From Caldisericia bacterium (lineage in GTDB: Bacteria > Caldisericota > Caldisericia > JAAYUI01), in the NCBI GenBank assembly GCA_017992475.1, contig JAGOOO010000005.1, positions 1-64,000 of the forward strand: a DNA stretch of 64,000 bases, written 5' to 3'. Below the pieces are notes generated by a model, which did no database searches, was not told the origin of the DNA, and saw only the letters and a list, made by a program, of their open reading frames with translations. Both the position numbers and the translations under genes were made by a program. This document shows, in pieces, positions 7,946 to 16,832 of this stretch (the stretch's first letter is position 1; each line of letters starts with the position of its first letter).

Positions 7946-9081
7946 AGGCTCTCCTGCGGCTGCCTGTCGAACATCATCAGTATTATTGCTCCACTACCTG
8001 CAATCGAGAATACTGCTTTGGCAAGCCACGCAATCCAGCCGACTCCAGGTATCATCCCAACCAGGAAGGTCAGCGCAAAGAACACGAACACGCCTGTTCC
8101 ATAAACAATGTATGTATTGGTCTGTTTACCAAAAGACCAGATGAATTTTCCAAGCCAGTAGCACGAGAACAACATTCCAAGATAAACAAATATTGTCACC
8201 ACGCCAAAAGCCGACATTCCAAGCACAAAGCCGAGGAAACCAAGGAAAGCTGTCAGGACAATCATCGCCATCAGCACGACAAAGAACGATGCCAGACCGG
8301 AGAGGAACGACCAATGGAAGACTGCCTTCATTTTGTTGATGGCCCTCTCTGTCCAGGACCTCCAGAACCTTAGCAGGAAGATACCTATCAAAAAGGCAAC
8401 AATCATCGAAAGGAATTGCCCCATAACTGGTGACCATGGATTTTTCTTGTCATCAGTGGTAAACGGCTTGATCTGCGCTTTCTCGGCAAGGTCTTTTGGT
8501 ATTATTGGCGAAACGTTCTTTGGAACAGAAACCACGAGTTCACCATTGACCTTTGCGCCTTCGGTTATTTCAATCTTCGTTCCACCAATGTTTGCCCATT
8601 CAGCACTGCCAGAAAAAACGACTCCATGCTCTCCACCAAACATTACATAAAGGCCACGGTATTGACCCTTTAGTATGGCACCGGACCCACCCATTGCCTT
8701 GAGGTCGCCTGAAAAAACAGAGTCTTCTTCCAGCGTATCGCACATTAGATAGCCCTGGCCCAATATTTTTGACCTGGCAATGTATATGTTGGCCGCCGCT
8801 ATAAACAAAGAACCTTTCACTTCCATATCTTCCATGCGGACAGACTGGGCCATTACAAAAACATTGCCTTCAATTTTGCCCCTCAGGGTACAAATACTGG
8901 TGACCACATAGAGATCGCCCTTATGGTCAAAAGATGGCTCAAGCATGACTGTCTGGCTTATTTTTGCCAGATTGCCAGTAGTCCTCTGTGGCTCCTTCTC
9001 GACTTCAGCAAAAGCTGGCGAGGAGAACATGAATGTTGCCAGCAAAATCACGATCAGGGCAGGAAGAAAACGCTTTTTCAT
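7942..9081 (-). CDS. Bactofilin-like membrane protein
   Basis: A 379-residue protein starting at the ATG at 9081 (GGGAGG 7 bases upstream). After a signal peptide (MKKRFLPALIVILLATFMF) comes a beta-helix-like part (about 50-210) with ranks such as GDLYVVTSICTLRGKIEGNVFVM, as in bactofilin/polymer-forming domains, here predicted outside the membrane. Four or five membrane helices follow (about 215-370). This combination occurs in envelope-stress genes near PspC. It is the last gene of the ileS / sigma-factor operon and starts one base after the PspC stop. Confidence 0.7.
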   Translation of the reverse strand: MKKRFLPALIVILLATFMFSSPAFAEVEKEPQRTTGNLAKISQTVMLEPSFDHKGDLYVVTSICTLRGKIEGNVFVMAQSVRMEDMEVKGSLFIAAANIYIARSKILGQGYLMCDTLEEDSVFSGDLKAMGGSGAILKGQYRGLYVMFGGEHGVVFSGSAEWANIGGTKIEITEGAKVNGELVVSVPKNVSPIIPKDLAEKAQIKPFTTDDKKNPWSPVMGQFLSMIVAFLIGIFLLRFWRSWTERAINKMKAVFHWSFLSGLASFFVVLMAMIVLTAFLGFLGFVLGMSAFGVVTIFVYLGMLFSCYWLGKFIWSFGKQTNTYIVYGTGVFVFFALTFLVGMIPGVGWIAWLAKAVFSIAGSGAIILMMFDRQPQESL

Positions 9082-9082
9082 A

Positions 9083-9298
9083 TTACGCCTCCCTTGGTGG
9101 TTCTTTATAAACGACAGGTTCTTCCGGTATAACAATCCACAATGCTATGTAAACCAGGAAACTCAGTCCCCCAACAAATATTGCCAATATTGCCACCAGC
9201 CTGACCATGCTTACATCAACATTCAAATAATCTGCAAGCCCCCCACAAATACCACCAAGGACTCTGCTCTTCCTTGATCTGTAGAGCCTTTTTTCCAT
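9083..9298 (-). CDS. PspC-domain membrane protein
   Basis: A 71-residue protein made of one PspC domain: LYRSRKSRVLGGICGGLADYLN, then a helix pair ending ALWIVIPEEP. PspC proteins sense or answer damage to the cytoplasmic membrane. The ATG at 9298 is favoured for family fit, with AAGGAG 13 bases upstream; a GTG at 9322 would add 8 residues and overlap the gene before. Its place behind a sigma factor and a LiaF-TM-like gene supports an envelope-stress role. Confidence 0.85.
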   Translation of the reverse strand: MEKRLYRSRKSRVLGGICGGLADYLNVDVSMVRLVAILAIFVGGLSFLVYIALWIVIPEEPVVYKEPPREA

Positions 9299-9302
9299 TT
9301 TA

Positions 9303-9830
9303 TTACTTGTTCTCCTTGTCACCTGTCGGACCCGAAATCTGGTCCGGTTTCTTAATAAAAACCTGGAAGATAATTACAACACCAACCAATATGATCACTG
9401 CTGGCACAAAATATGTGATAAATGACGAGCCTGAAAATTCCGTACCTAAAAATACGGAACCCGTTATGAGGCACGCTGCTGCCGGGACAAGAACTCCATA
9501 ATTGCGCACATTTGTCAGCCAGAGACCGATAAATGCCAACCCTGGTATTATTATGAAGAATGGCCAGAGGTTGCCAAGGTTGAATTCAGGGCCAAACATC
9601 TGTGTTTGCGTGATAAAAAATAACTTTCCAATTCCAATAAGAATAATGGCAGGGAAAATCACACCTTTGTCCTTGTCAATCCTGAACAGGAGTGAGCAAC
9701 CAATTAGTATCAATATCAATGGCCAGATTTGGCCCCAATCAAAACGCCAGCCAGTTACCTGGGCCGCAAACAGGATTATTCCTGCAAGAATAAGGATACC
9801 ACCAATTATAAAAGCATTTCTTTTCTCCAT
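9303..9830 (-). CDS. LiaI/LiaF-TM-like membrane protein
   Basis: A 175-residue protein of about six membrane helices arranged as repeats (IIGGILILAGIILF..WGQIWPLILILIGCSLLF, then NLGNLWPFFIIIPGLAFIG). The W-P-x-I-L-I-x-x-G pattern is the LiaF-TM / DUF5668 signature. In Firmicutes such proteins keep envelope-stress systems in check. The soluble LiaF C-terminal domain is missing here and is encoded separately at 45993-46787. A weak AAGGTG site precedes the ATG. Confidence 0.75.
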   Translation of the reverse strand: MEKRNAFIIGGILILAGIILFAAQVTGWRFDWGQIWPLILILIGCSLLFRIDKDKGVIFPAIILIGIGKLFFITQTQMFGPEFNLGNLWPFFIIIPGLAFIGLWLTNVRNYGVLVPAAACLITGSVFLGTEFSGSSFITYFVPAVIILVGVVIIFQVFIKKPDQISGPTGDKENK

Positions 9831-9843
9831 TTGGCACCTTCCC

Positions 9844-10197
9844 TCAATTGTTAATTACATTCCTCATTTTAAAGAGACGAAAGAACATGGTAACCATCAT
9901 TCCAAACGTCATAAGAATAATCGTAAAATCTCCAGTATATGAAACAAAATCAATGGACAGCATTTTTCTTAAGAGATAGAACGGATCAAAACCGGAAATC
10001 CATGTGAAAAAAGATATTGCTACGGCTATGAGGGGAATTGTAATCATCAACACCCAAAGCCACATGGTTCTTTGCCTTTTTTTTGCAGACTTGTGTGCAT
10101 CGTAAAGGGAGAGCGCCCTTAGTGCGAGCCCATCGGGTGTTGCGACCCTGCTTCCTTCCCTGGCGCACTCATCAAGCAACTGATCAAACAATTTCAT
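9844..10197 (-). CDS. Small membrane protein, probable anti-sigma factor
   Basis: A 117-residue protein with a hydrophilic N-terminus of about 45 residues (MKLFDQLLDECAREGSRVAT) and two membrane helices (about 48-68 and 90-110). GGAGG lies 6 bases before the ATG. It overlaps the sigma-factor gene by 14 bases, the usual arrangement for an ECF sigma and its membrane anti-sigma. There is no HxxxCxxC zinc motif, so assignment rests on position and topology. Confidence 0.6.
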   Translation of the reverse strand: MKLFDQLLDECAREGSRVATPDGLALRALSLYDAHKSAKKRQRTMWLWVLMITIPLIAVAISFFTWISGFDPFYLLRKMLSIDFVSYTGDFTIILMTFGMMVTMFFRLFKMRNVINN

Positions 10198-10744
10198 ATC
10201 CGTCCTCCGTTGGGGCCGAAACCCCATTTTTTTTGAAAAGTTCTTTTAATATCTCTTTGCCCTGATGAATCCTGTTTCGGACAGTTGTGACGGGAACACC
10301 GGTCGTATCGGCTATTTCCTCGTATGAAAGGTCTTGCAGGTATTTTAGGACAATAAAGGTCCTGTAATTGATTGGAAGCTGTGAGATGGCGCGTTTGATA
10401 GCATCTGTGTTTTCACACCTCATAGTCGTGTCTTCGGGTAATATCGAAGCGTCCATGGGCTCAAAACCGATCTGTTCTGATTCGGCTTCGATTGATGAGG
10501 TAGGATGCTTGTCTCTCCTGTAGTTTTTGACGAGATTAATGGCCACTGTTGTGACCCATGTTTTAAATGAGCAATTTCTCTTAAAAGATTTGAATGCGAG
10601 ATAGGCCTTTAGAAAAGCTTTTGCAGTGATGTCCTCGGCATCATCACGGTTTCCGACCATACCGAGGACAAAAGAGTACAGATAGCCCTGGTGTTCGTCC
10701 ACCAGGGCCGAAAATAACGCCCTATCAGATTCTTCTGCCGTCAA
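10184..10744 (-). CDS. RNA polymerase ECF sigma factor
   Basis: A 186-residue sigma-70 family member. Region 2 is LVDEHQGYLYSFVLGMVGNRDDAEDI..KAFLKAY..F and region 4 is AISQLPINYRTFIVLKYLQDLSYEEIADTTG with the helix-turn-helix. The long open frame extends far upstream inside ileS, but the likely start is TTG at 10744, which overlaps the ileS stop (TTGA) and has GAGAGG about 7 bases upstream. Coupling to ileS would tie sigma production to ileS translation. It probably directs the envelope-stress genes behind it. Confidence 0.88.
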   Translation of the reverse strand: MTAEESDRALFSALVDEHQGYLYSFVLGMVGNRDDAEDITAKAFLKAYLAFKSFKRNCSFKTWVTTVAINLVKNYRRDKHPTSSIEAESEQIGFEPMDASILPEDTTMRCENTDAIKRAISQLPINYRTFIVLKYLQDLSYEEIADTTGVPVTTVRNRIHQGKEILKELFKKNGVSAPTEDGYEIV

Positions 10745-13700
10745 GCAGTCCTCTCTGGTCTCAAGCTTTGCCCGGTTCCCTTGGCAAATAGCCAAATCGC
10801 CACAGTCAGCGTTTCGCCTTCTATCTGAAACTCCCTTTGCAGCAATGGGTCCTTGTCCAGGGCAAAGGATATTGATTGAGAGAGTGTCTCCTTCGATACG
10901 TAGTCTTTTAGGGAATGAACTGCTTCGCATATTGCATTAGACCCTGTGACCACTGTTTTGATTTTATCATCAATGGCAAGCCCGGCTTCCTTGCGCATAC
11001 CCTGGATTGCGTGAATTACTTCCCTTGCAAGGCCCTCCTTTTCAAGCTCTGGGGTGAGGGTTGTTGTAAGCATGACCTCGATTTGTCCGTCAGAATCAAC
11101 AAATGTACCCTCTTGGCTGTTTCTTTCAATCAGAAGGTCGTCTCTTGACAGCTCTTCATTGGCACCATCGACATTTAACAATATCTTTCCGTCTGACTCG
11201 AGCTTCGAGATGATGGCATGGCCATCTTCAGATTCTATCTTTTCTTTGACCGAGGTAAGTTTTGCGCCAAATCTCTTTCCAAGCGTCTTAAGGTTTGGCT
11301 TTACCTTTATCTGGCAGTAGCTGTTCATCGAATTGCAGGTTTCAACCTTTTTTACATTCAGTTCGTCAAGTATCAGCTCCGAGAATTCATTTATTGCCTC
11401 AATCTGGTATGGTTCGGTCGCCCTGATTGTTATCTTGCTAAGTGGCTGCCTGACCCTTATTTTGATGCTCTTCCTGGCCTTCAGGCCAACAGAGACGGCA
11501 TCTCTGACAAATTCCATCCTGCGCTCAAGTTCTTTGTCAATCTTGCTAGGGTCAGATTTCTGGAGATCACAAAGATGTACCGAGATTGGCGCTGTTTTGT
11601 CATATGGGACCACGAGCGTCTGGTAGAGCCTCTCGGCAAAATATGGGGTAAACGGCGCCAAAAGCTTTGACAGGGTGACAAGCACCTCGTAAAGAGTATG
11701 ATAGGCAGAAGCTTTATCTTGATCAGATTCGCTCTTCCAGAACCTTCTCCTTGACCTTCTGACATACCAGTTGGCAAGGGTGTCAGTAAATGCGGTTATT
11801 GCTCTTGTAGCCGACGTGATTCCAAACTTCTTCATCTCTTCATCGACATAACCGACAAGCGTGTTGAGCTCGGAAATTATCCACCTGTCCAGATAATGTC
11901 TTTCTTTAAGTGACACTTTTTGTTTGGTTGGATCAAATCCGTCGATGTTGGCATACATTGAGAAGAAGGAATATATGTTCCTCAAAAGGAGTATGAACTG
12001 CCTGAAACTTTCGGTTACGGTGTTCACGCCAAGCCTCGAAGGTGTCCACGGCGGAGACGCCGTATAGATGGTCCACCTGAGTGCATCGGCCCCCTGGTTG
12101 TTCAGCACAAGCCACGGGTCAAGGACATTGCCCCTGGATTTGCTCATCTTCTGCCCGTTCTCGTCCACAATCAGTTCAAGGCACAAAACGTTTTTGTATG
12201 GTGTTACGCCAAAAAGTATGGTTGAAACGGCCATAAGCGTGTAGAACCATCCTCTTGTCTGGTCAATGGCCTCGCAAATGTAGTCGGCCGGGAAATGTGT
12301 TTCAAACATTTCCTTGTTCTCAAACGGCCAGTGCCACTGGGCATAGGGCATCGATCCACTGTCAAACCAGCAATCAACAACCTCAGGCACCCTTTTCATC
12401 GTGCCACCGCATTCTGGGCATTTGTAGGTGATAGAATCGACATAGGGCCTGTGGAGTTCAATATTCTCTGGCGTTTCAGGCGATTTTTCCCTGAGCTCTT
12501 TTATCGATTCGATTGCCTCCTGGTGGCCACAAGAATCGCAAACCCAGATCGGAAGCGGTGTTCCCCAATACCTTTCACGGCTTATTGCCCAGTCCTTGAC
12601 TTCCCTGAGCCATTCACCAAATCTGCCCTCTTTGATGTGCTGGGGATACCAGTTCACCTGCGAGTTGTTTTCAAGGAGCTTGTCGCGGAGCTGGCTCATC
12701 TTGACGTACCATGATGGCTTTGCGAAATAGAGGAGTGGTGAGTCGCATCTCCAGCAGAACGGATAAGTGTGCGTCACCTTCTCTGATTTGTACAGCAAGC
12801 CCCTCTTCTTGATTTCGGTTATGATTTCCGGGTCAGCATCCTTTACGAAAATACCTTTCCAGGGATCGATCTGTGGCAGGAATTTCCCGGCATCGTCAAT
12901 CGTGATGATTACCGGAAGGTCATTTTGCCTGGCAACTTCCATATCATCAGCACCAAAAGCCGGTGCTATATGGACAATGCCTGTTCCGTCCTCCGTGCCG
13001 ACAAAATCGCCGGCCACAACATAGTGCGCGTTTTTGTCAGGTCTTATAAACGAATAGAGTGGCCTGTATTTTTTGCCAACAAGCTCTTTGCCAGACAAAG
13101 TTTTTATGATCTGATATTCCTTCTCAAGCACCTTCTGGGCCAAGGCCTCAACCAGAATGTACTTTTCGCCGTTTTTCTCTGCCAGGACGTAAGTTGCATC
13201 TGCTTTGACTGCAAGCGCAACATTTGCCGGCAATGTCCACGGGGTTGTTGTCCAGACGAGGAAATATGTTCCAGGCTCATCAAGGATTTCCATTTTCACG
13301 GTTATTGACGGATCTTTGGTTTCCTGGTAGCCCTGGGCGACCTCATGTGAAGACAGCGATGTACCACATCTCGGACAATAAGGCACAACTTTGTGGCCTT
13401 TGTAGAGGAGTCCTTTTTTCCATGTCTGGGCAAGTATCCACCAAAGGGATTCGACATAGGTGTTTGAAAGGGTCATGTACTGGTGTTCAAAATCCAGCCA
13501 GAACGCTATCCTTTCGGTCAGTTTTACCCATTCCTTCTCGTATGTGAACACCGATTCCTTGCATTTTTTGATAAATGCCTCGATGCCGTAATCTTCAATC
13601 TCTTTCTTGTTATGCAGGCCAAGCTTTTTCTCAACCTCAAGCTCGACGGGCAGTCCATGCGTGTCCCAGCCCGCCTTGCGGTCAACAATAAAACCTTCCA

Positions 13701-13917
13701 TGGCCTTATATCTGCAGACTGTGTCTTTGTAAATCCTCGATAGGCAATGGTGAATGCCAGGCATTCCATTTGCCGTTGGAGGGCCTTCAAAGAAGACGTA
13801 ATGGGGTCTGCCTTCTCTCTGGCTTATCGATTTCTTGAAGATGTCATTTTTTTTCCAGAACTCCAGGGTCTCCATCTCCTCGGAGACTATGGATTTTTCA
13901 CCTAACTCCTCAAACAT
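10741..13917 (-). CDS. ileS: Isoleucyl-tRNA synthetase
   Basis: A 1058-residue class I synthetase that charges tRNA-Ile. The HIGH-equivalent segment GIHH is at 54-57, the editing domain follows with TTTPWTLPANVAL, and the KMSKS motif appears as QKMSKSRGN near residue 600. Zinc-type cysteines PYCPRCG and CPECGG are present. Length and C-terminal layout fit the eukaryote-like IleRS group that includes mupirocin-resistant enzymes, rather than the E. coli type. GGAGG precedes the ATG. It is the first gene of the operon that continues into the sigma factor; no T-box is present in the 137-base gap to ddl. Confidence 0.95.
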   Translation of the reverse strand: MFEELGEKSIVSEEMETLEFWKKNDIFKKSISQREGRPHYVFFEGPPTANGMPGIHHCLSRIYKDTVCRYKAMEGFIVDRKAGWDTHGLPVELEVEKKLGLHNKKEIEDYGIEAFIKKCKESVFTYEKEWVKLTERIAFWLDFEHQYMTLSNTYVESLWWILAQTWKKGLLYKGHKVVPYCPRCGTSLSSHEVAQGYQETKDPSITVKMEILDEPGTYFLVWTTTPWTLPANVALAVKADATYVLAEKNGEKYILVEALAQKVLEKEYQIIKTLSGKELVGKKYRPLYSFIRPDKNAHYVVAGDFVGTEDGTGIVHIAPAFGADDMEVARQNDLPVIITIDDAGKFLPQIDPWKGIFVKDADPEIITEIKKRGLLYKSEKVTHTYPFCWRCDSPLLYFAKPSWYVKMSQLRDKLLENNSQVNWYPQHIKEGRFGEWLREVKDWAISRERYWGTPLPIWVCDSCGHQEAIESIKELREKSPETPENIELHRPYVDSITYKCPECGGTMKRVPEVVDCWFDSGSMPYAQWHWPFENKEMFETHFPADYICEAIDQTRGWFYTLMAVSTILFGVTPYKNVLCLELIVDENGQKMSKSRGNVLDPWLVLNNQGADALRWTIYTASPPWTPSRLGVNTVTESFRQFILLLRNIYSFFSMYANIDGFDPTKQKVSLKERHYLDRWIISELNTLVGYVDEEMKKFGITSATRAITAFTDTLANWYVRRSRRRFWKSESDQDKASAYHTLYEVLVTLSKLLAPFTPYFAERLYQTLVVPYDKTAPISVHLCDLQKSDPSKIDKELERRMEFVRDAVSVGLKARKSIKIRVRQPLSKITIRATEPYQIEAINEFSELILDELNVKKVETCNSMNSYCQIKVKPNLKTLGKRFGAKLTSVKEKIESEDGHAIISKLESDGKILLNVDGANEELSRDDLLIERNSQEGTFVDSDGQIEVMLTTTLTPELEKEGLAREVIHAIQGMRKEAGLAIDDKIKTVVTGSNAICEAVHSLKDYVSKETLSQSISFALDKDPLLQREFQIEGETLTVAIWLFAKGTGQSLRPERTA

Positions 13918-14020
13918 GTTTCCTCCAGGTATTCATCTTATCCGTAAGATTATATGTTTATAAGAATTTGTCGCAAGTTAGGAGTGGTGCGGGTGCAAAA
14001 ACATGCCGCTTGGATATGGG

Positions 14021-14057
14021 TTGCAACTTGCAAGCTGGAATGTAGAATCATGTCATG
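14021..14057 (+). promoter_or_regulatory. Promoter of leaderless ddl
   Basis: TTGCAA (14021-14026), 16 bases, TAGAAT (14043-14048), then six bases to the ATG at 14055. No Shine-Dalgarno sequence lies before ddl, so the transcript should start at the ATG. Confidence 0.65.
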
Positions 14058-15038
14058 CGTGACAACTCGATCAAGGTTGGGGTGGCCTTCGGAGGGCCAA
14101 GCCCAGAATATGAAATTTCGCTCAACTCAGGACAAAATGTCTGCAAGGAAATACCTGATGACAAATATGCTGTCTACCCTGTCCATATAACAAACGAAGG
14201 ATTTTTCCAGATAGCGGACAGGCCTTCGAGCAATTCTCTGGCGGCTTTTTCCCAGCCAGAAATCCCTGCACACAAAGCTTGCCGCTACCTGAAGAATTTT
14301 GATGTAATCTTCAACACTGTGCATGGCCCTTATGGTGAAGACGGCAATTTCCAGGGTTTTCTTGAAGTACTGGGGATACCATGCACCGGTTCCAACACGG
14401 CCGCATCAGCATTGGCAATCGACAAGATGAGGGCAAGAATGATCATGAAAGAGCATGGAATACCAGTTCCTGAATCCGTCTACCTGCACTCTCCATTTGA
14501 CAAAATCCCCTTCATGCCAGCCGTCATAAAACCAAATGCTCAGGGATCTTCTGTCGGTGTCACAATAGCAAAATCACCTGTTGAATTAAGCAGTGCAATA
14601 GAACTGGCTTTTTCTTACGGAAACATAGTGATAGCCGAAGAATACCTGGAAGGGCAAGAAATAACATGTTCTGTCCTTCAGAGAAAAAACTCAAAAGCCG
14701 AGGCACTGCCTGTCACTCTCATCGTCCCAAAAACCTCAGAGTTTTTTGACATCAAGGCCAAATATGAAGTTGGTGCATCCGACGAAATAACGCCTGCACC
14801 AATACCCGAAAACTCTTTCAAGCTGGCTCAAGAATTGGCCGTCAGGTGTCATGAAGCACTTGGATGTTCCGGAGTGACAAGGACCGACATATTTTTAATG
14901 ACTGACGGGTCAATGAAAGTTATCGAGATTAACACGTTACCGGGAATGACAAACACATCGCTGGTTCCACAGGCCGCCAAGCATGTGGGAATCAGCTTTG
15001 GGCAACTGCTTGATATCATGATAGAGGGAGCGTTGTGA
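14055..15038 (+). CDS. ddl: D-alanine--D-alanine ligase
   Basis: A 327-residue ATP-grasp enzyme that makes the D-Ala-D-Ala end of the peptidoglycan stem peptide. The N-terminal VGVAFGGPSPEYEISLNSG, the HGPYGEDGNFQGFLE and GIPCTGS motifs, the ATP-grasp K-P-N-x-x-G-S-S-V-G loop and the C-terminal EINTLPGMT are all present at normal length. Its stop overlaps the GTG of the next gene. It shows that the cell makes peptidoglycan. Confidence 0.95.
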   Translation: MRDNSIKVGVAFGGPSPEYEISLNSGQNVCKEIPDDKYAVYPVHITNEGFFQIADRPSSNSLAAFSQPEIPAHKACRYLKNFDVIFNTVHGPYGEDGNFQGFLEVLGIPCTGSNTAASALAIDKMRARMIMKEHGIPVPESVYLHSPFDKIPFMPAVIKPNAQGSSVGVTIAKSPVELSSAIELAFSYGNIVIAEEYLEGQEITCSVLQRKNSKAEALPVTLIVPKTSEFFDIKAKYEVGASDEITPAPIPENSFKLAQELAVRCHEALGCSGVTRTDIFLMTDGSMKVIEINTLPGMTNTSLVPQAAKHVGISFGQLLDIMIEGAL

Positions 15039-16201
15039 GGGAAAAAGCAATAACCAGGGCAACCCTCGGCATAATTCTACCCCTTGCAATCATAGCATAT
15101 CTATCAAACATAAGTCCCGAAGATGTTTATTTGAGAGTCTGTTCAGTAGTGGATGGCAAAGAAGTTTGCTGCGACATAACGCTTGTCGATCGTGGTGGCA
15201 AAAAAACCAAGATCAAAAGCGACGGCTCCGACGCGGTAAAGCTCCCTGTTGGACAATACCAGGTTTCTGTGGAATCACCAGGCTTTGAGGAGATTTCCGC
15301 AATAATTGATGTAAGCCAGAGTTCCCACCAGCATGTAAATTTTGGCGTCATACAACAGGGGCAGATGTTTGGCAGGCTGCTCAACGGAGCAACGCTGAAA
15401 CCTATAACTGGCCTTGAAGTCAGGATGGAGGGGAAAGAAGGCAAGTTTTTCTCAAGATCAGACCTCGACGGGGTCTTCAGCATAACAGTCCCGCCCGGCC
15501 AGTACATGCTGTTTATTGACAACCCGATGGTAAATGGCTACAGCTCCAGTTATTTTTTCTCTACAGGGCAAAGGATTTCCGAAGAAATCTATCTTCTGCC
15601 TGCCAATCTCTCTGGAATCAAACTCTCCGATTATTACTCATACTCGCTTAGCGCCAAGCGCAAGGGTCATGTTGCAGGTTTCCCACAAGATTTTTTGGTC
15701 AGAATAGATCGGAATAATGATGGAACGGCAGTCATGAGACAGTCGTTTACCGCCAATGATTACGGCGGAGAGCTGACCTTTGTCTACAATGGAGACCAGG
15801 TCTGGTGGTCTGAAGGAAATGATTACAAAGTATTCAATCCTGAAGGTGTCCAGGCCGCAATAAAGGCAATGAAAGTCAATGAAGACCTTTTTGATTTTTT
15901 AAACGAGACAAGCACAGACAGAAGATTTTCAAAAACCACCAATCGAGGCATCGAAAAAGCCAATGGCGTCCTCTGCGATAAGACTGATGTATCATACGCC
16001 GATTTCGACAACTGGATGGGCAACAACATTTTTGAATACACAACCTGGACCATGAAAGAAGGCAAATTGAGGGGGATGCCAACCAGAATTGCCGGAAAAA
16101 TGAGCGGAAGGGACGAACAATATCACTCATACAATATTCAATTTGACATCTCGGTTACCGATGTTGGAAAACAATTCAAAATTCCCGAAATAAAAAAATA
16201 A
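15035..16201 (+). CDS. Membrane-anchored protein with carboxypeptidase-regulatory-like domains
   Basis: A 388-residue protein that starts with GTG inside the ddl stop (GTGA). An N-terminal membrane helix (about 9-25) is followed by two small beta-sandwich domains, at about 40-100 (VKLPVGQYQVSVESPGFEE) and 105-170 (GRLLNGATLKPITGLEV..DLDGVFSITVPPGQY), typical of CarboxypepD_reg-like domains. The C-terminal 210 residues match nothing I know. Coupling to ddl suggests an envelope role (inference). Confidence 0.6.
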   Translation: MREKAITRATLGIILPLAIIAYLSNISPEDVYLRVCSVVDGKEVCCDITLVDRGGKKTKIKSDGSDAVKLPVGQYQVSVESPGFEEISAIIDVSQSSHQHVNFGVIQQGQMFGRLLNGATLKPITGLEVRMEGKEGKFFSRSDLDGVFSITVPPGQYMLFIDNPMVNGYSSSYFFSTGQRISEEIYLLPANLSGIKLSDYYSYSLSAKRKGHVAGFPQDFLVRIDRNNDGTAVMRQSFTANDYGGELTFVYNGDQVWWSEGNDYKVFNPEGVQAAIKAMKVNEDLFDFLNETSTDRRFSKTTNRGIEKANGVLCDKTDVSYADFDNWMGNNIFEYTTWTMKEGKLRGMPTRIAGKMSGRDEQYHSYNIQFDISVTDVGKQFKIPEIKK

Positions 16202-16246
16202 CCTTTCCGCTTGATTGTTTTTGCTTATCGGATAACCTATTCGCAT

Positions 16247-16819
16247 ATGAGGAAGCTCATTCCAATTTTGTGCTTTTTTTTGCTATCGGTAGAACCCGTA
16301 TATGCCGAGATTTCAATTGCAATTGGGGAAAGAAAGGTTGAAGTGAAAGGCCTTTCCTGCATGATTGACATTCCCGTGTATGTCGAGGACGGAACGGCAA
16401 TGGTCCCTGCACAACTCCTGGCAATCGAATCCGGACTGGAGCTGAAAAAAGACCTTGGCAGATGGAAATTTTTTGACAATCTGGGCAACCCGGTCGTCAC
16501 ATTTTTTGACGGATTCAAACGAATTGAATACAAAGACACCGAAAAGTTCCTGACAAGACCTGCCACATACAACTCCGGATACCTCTGGGTTCCTGCAAAG
16601 GATTGTGCGGAACTGCTTGGACTTGAACTGACCTTTGACAAGGAAACAAAAAAAATAATAATCCAGAAACCAGAAGTACATGCTTCCTGGGTAGATAGAC
16701 TCACAGAAACTGTTGGGACCAAAAATCTCGTTCTCTCATGTTTGGGGATCGCAATATTTTTCATACTGATGTTCTTTGTCCTCACCCCGATAAGGCGGGG
16801 GTGGCGTTCTTTTAAGTAA
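16247..16819 (+). CDS. Copper-amine-oxidase-N domain membrane protein
   Basis: A 190-residue exported protein: signal peptide (MRKLIPILCFFLLSVEPVYA), one copper amine oxidase N-terminal-like domain (about 30-145, with GTAMVPAQLLAIESGLEL and GYLWVPAKDCAELLGLEL) and a C-terminal membrane helix (about 160-180) ending in basic residues. This domain is a beta-rich module thought to bind cell-wall sugars; no enzyme function is implied. The ATG at 16247 is chosen for the signal peptide; no strong ribosome site is seen. Confidence 0.7.
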   Translation: MRKLIPILCFFLLSVEPVYAEISIAIGERKVEVKGLSCMIDIPVYVEDGTAMVPAQLLAIESGLELKKDLGRWKFFDNLGNPVVTFFDGFKRIEYKDTEKFLTRPATYNSGYLWVPAKDCAELLGLELTFDKETKKIIIQKPEVHASWVDRLTETVGTKNLVLSCLGIAIFFILMFFVLTPIRRGWRSFK

Positions 16820-16832
16820 AAGGAGGGGGCTA

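Noticed and set aside
10745-10930. N-terminal extension of the sigma factor to 10930
   Set aside because: This part lies entirely inside ileS in another frame and does not look like a sigma region. The TTG at 10744 has a ribosome site and the normal overlap with the ileS stop.
13918-14054. T-box riboswitch before ileS
   Set aside because: T-box leaders are common before ileS, but the gap is only 137 bases, is shared with the ddl promoter, and contains neither the AGGGUGGNACCGCG box nor a terminator.
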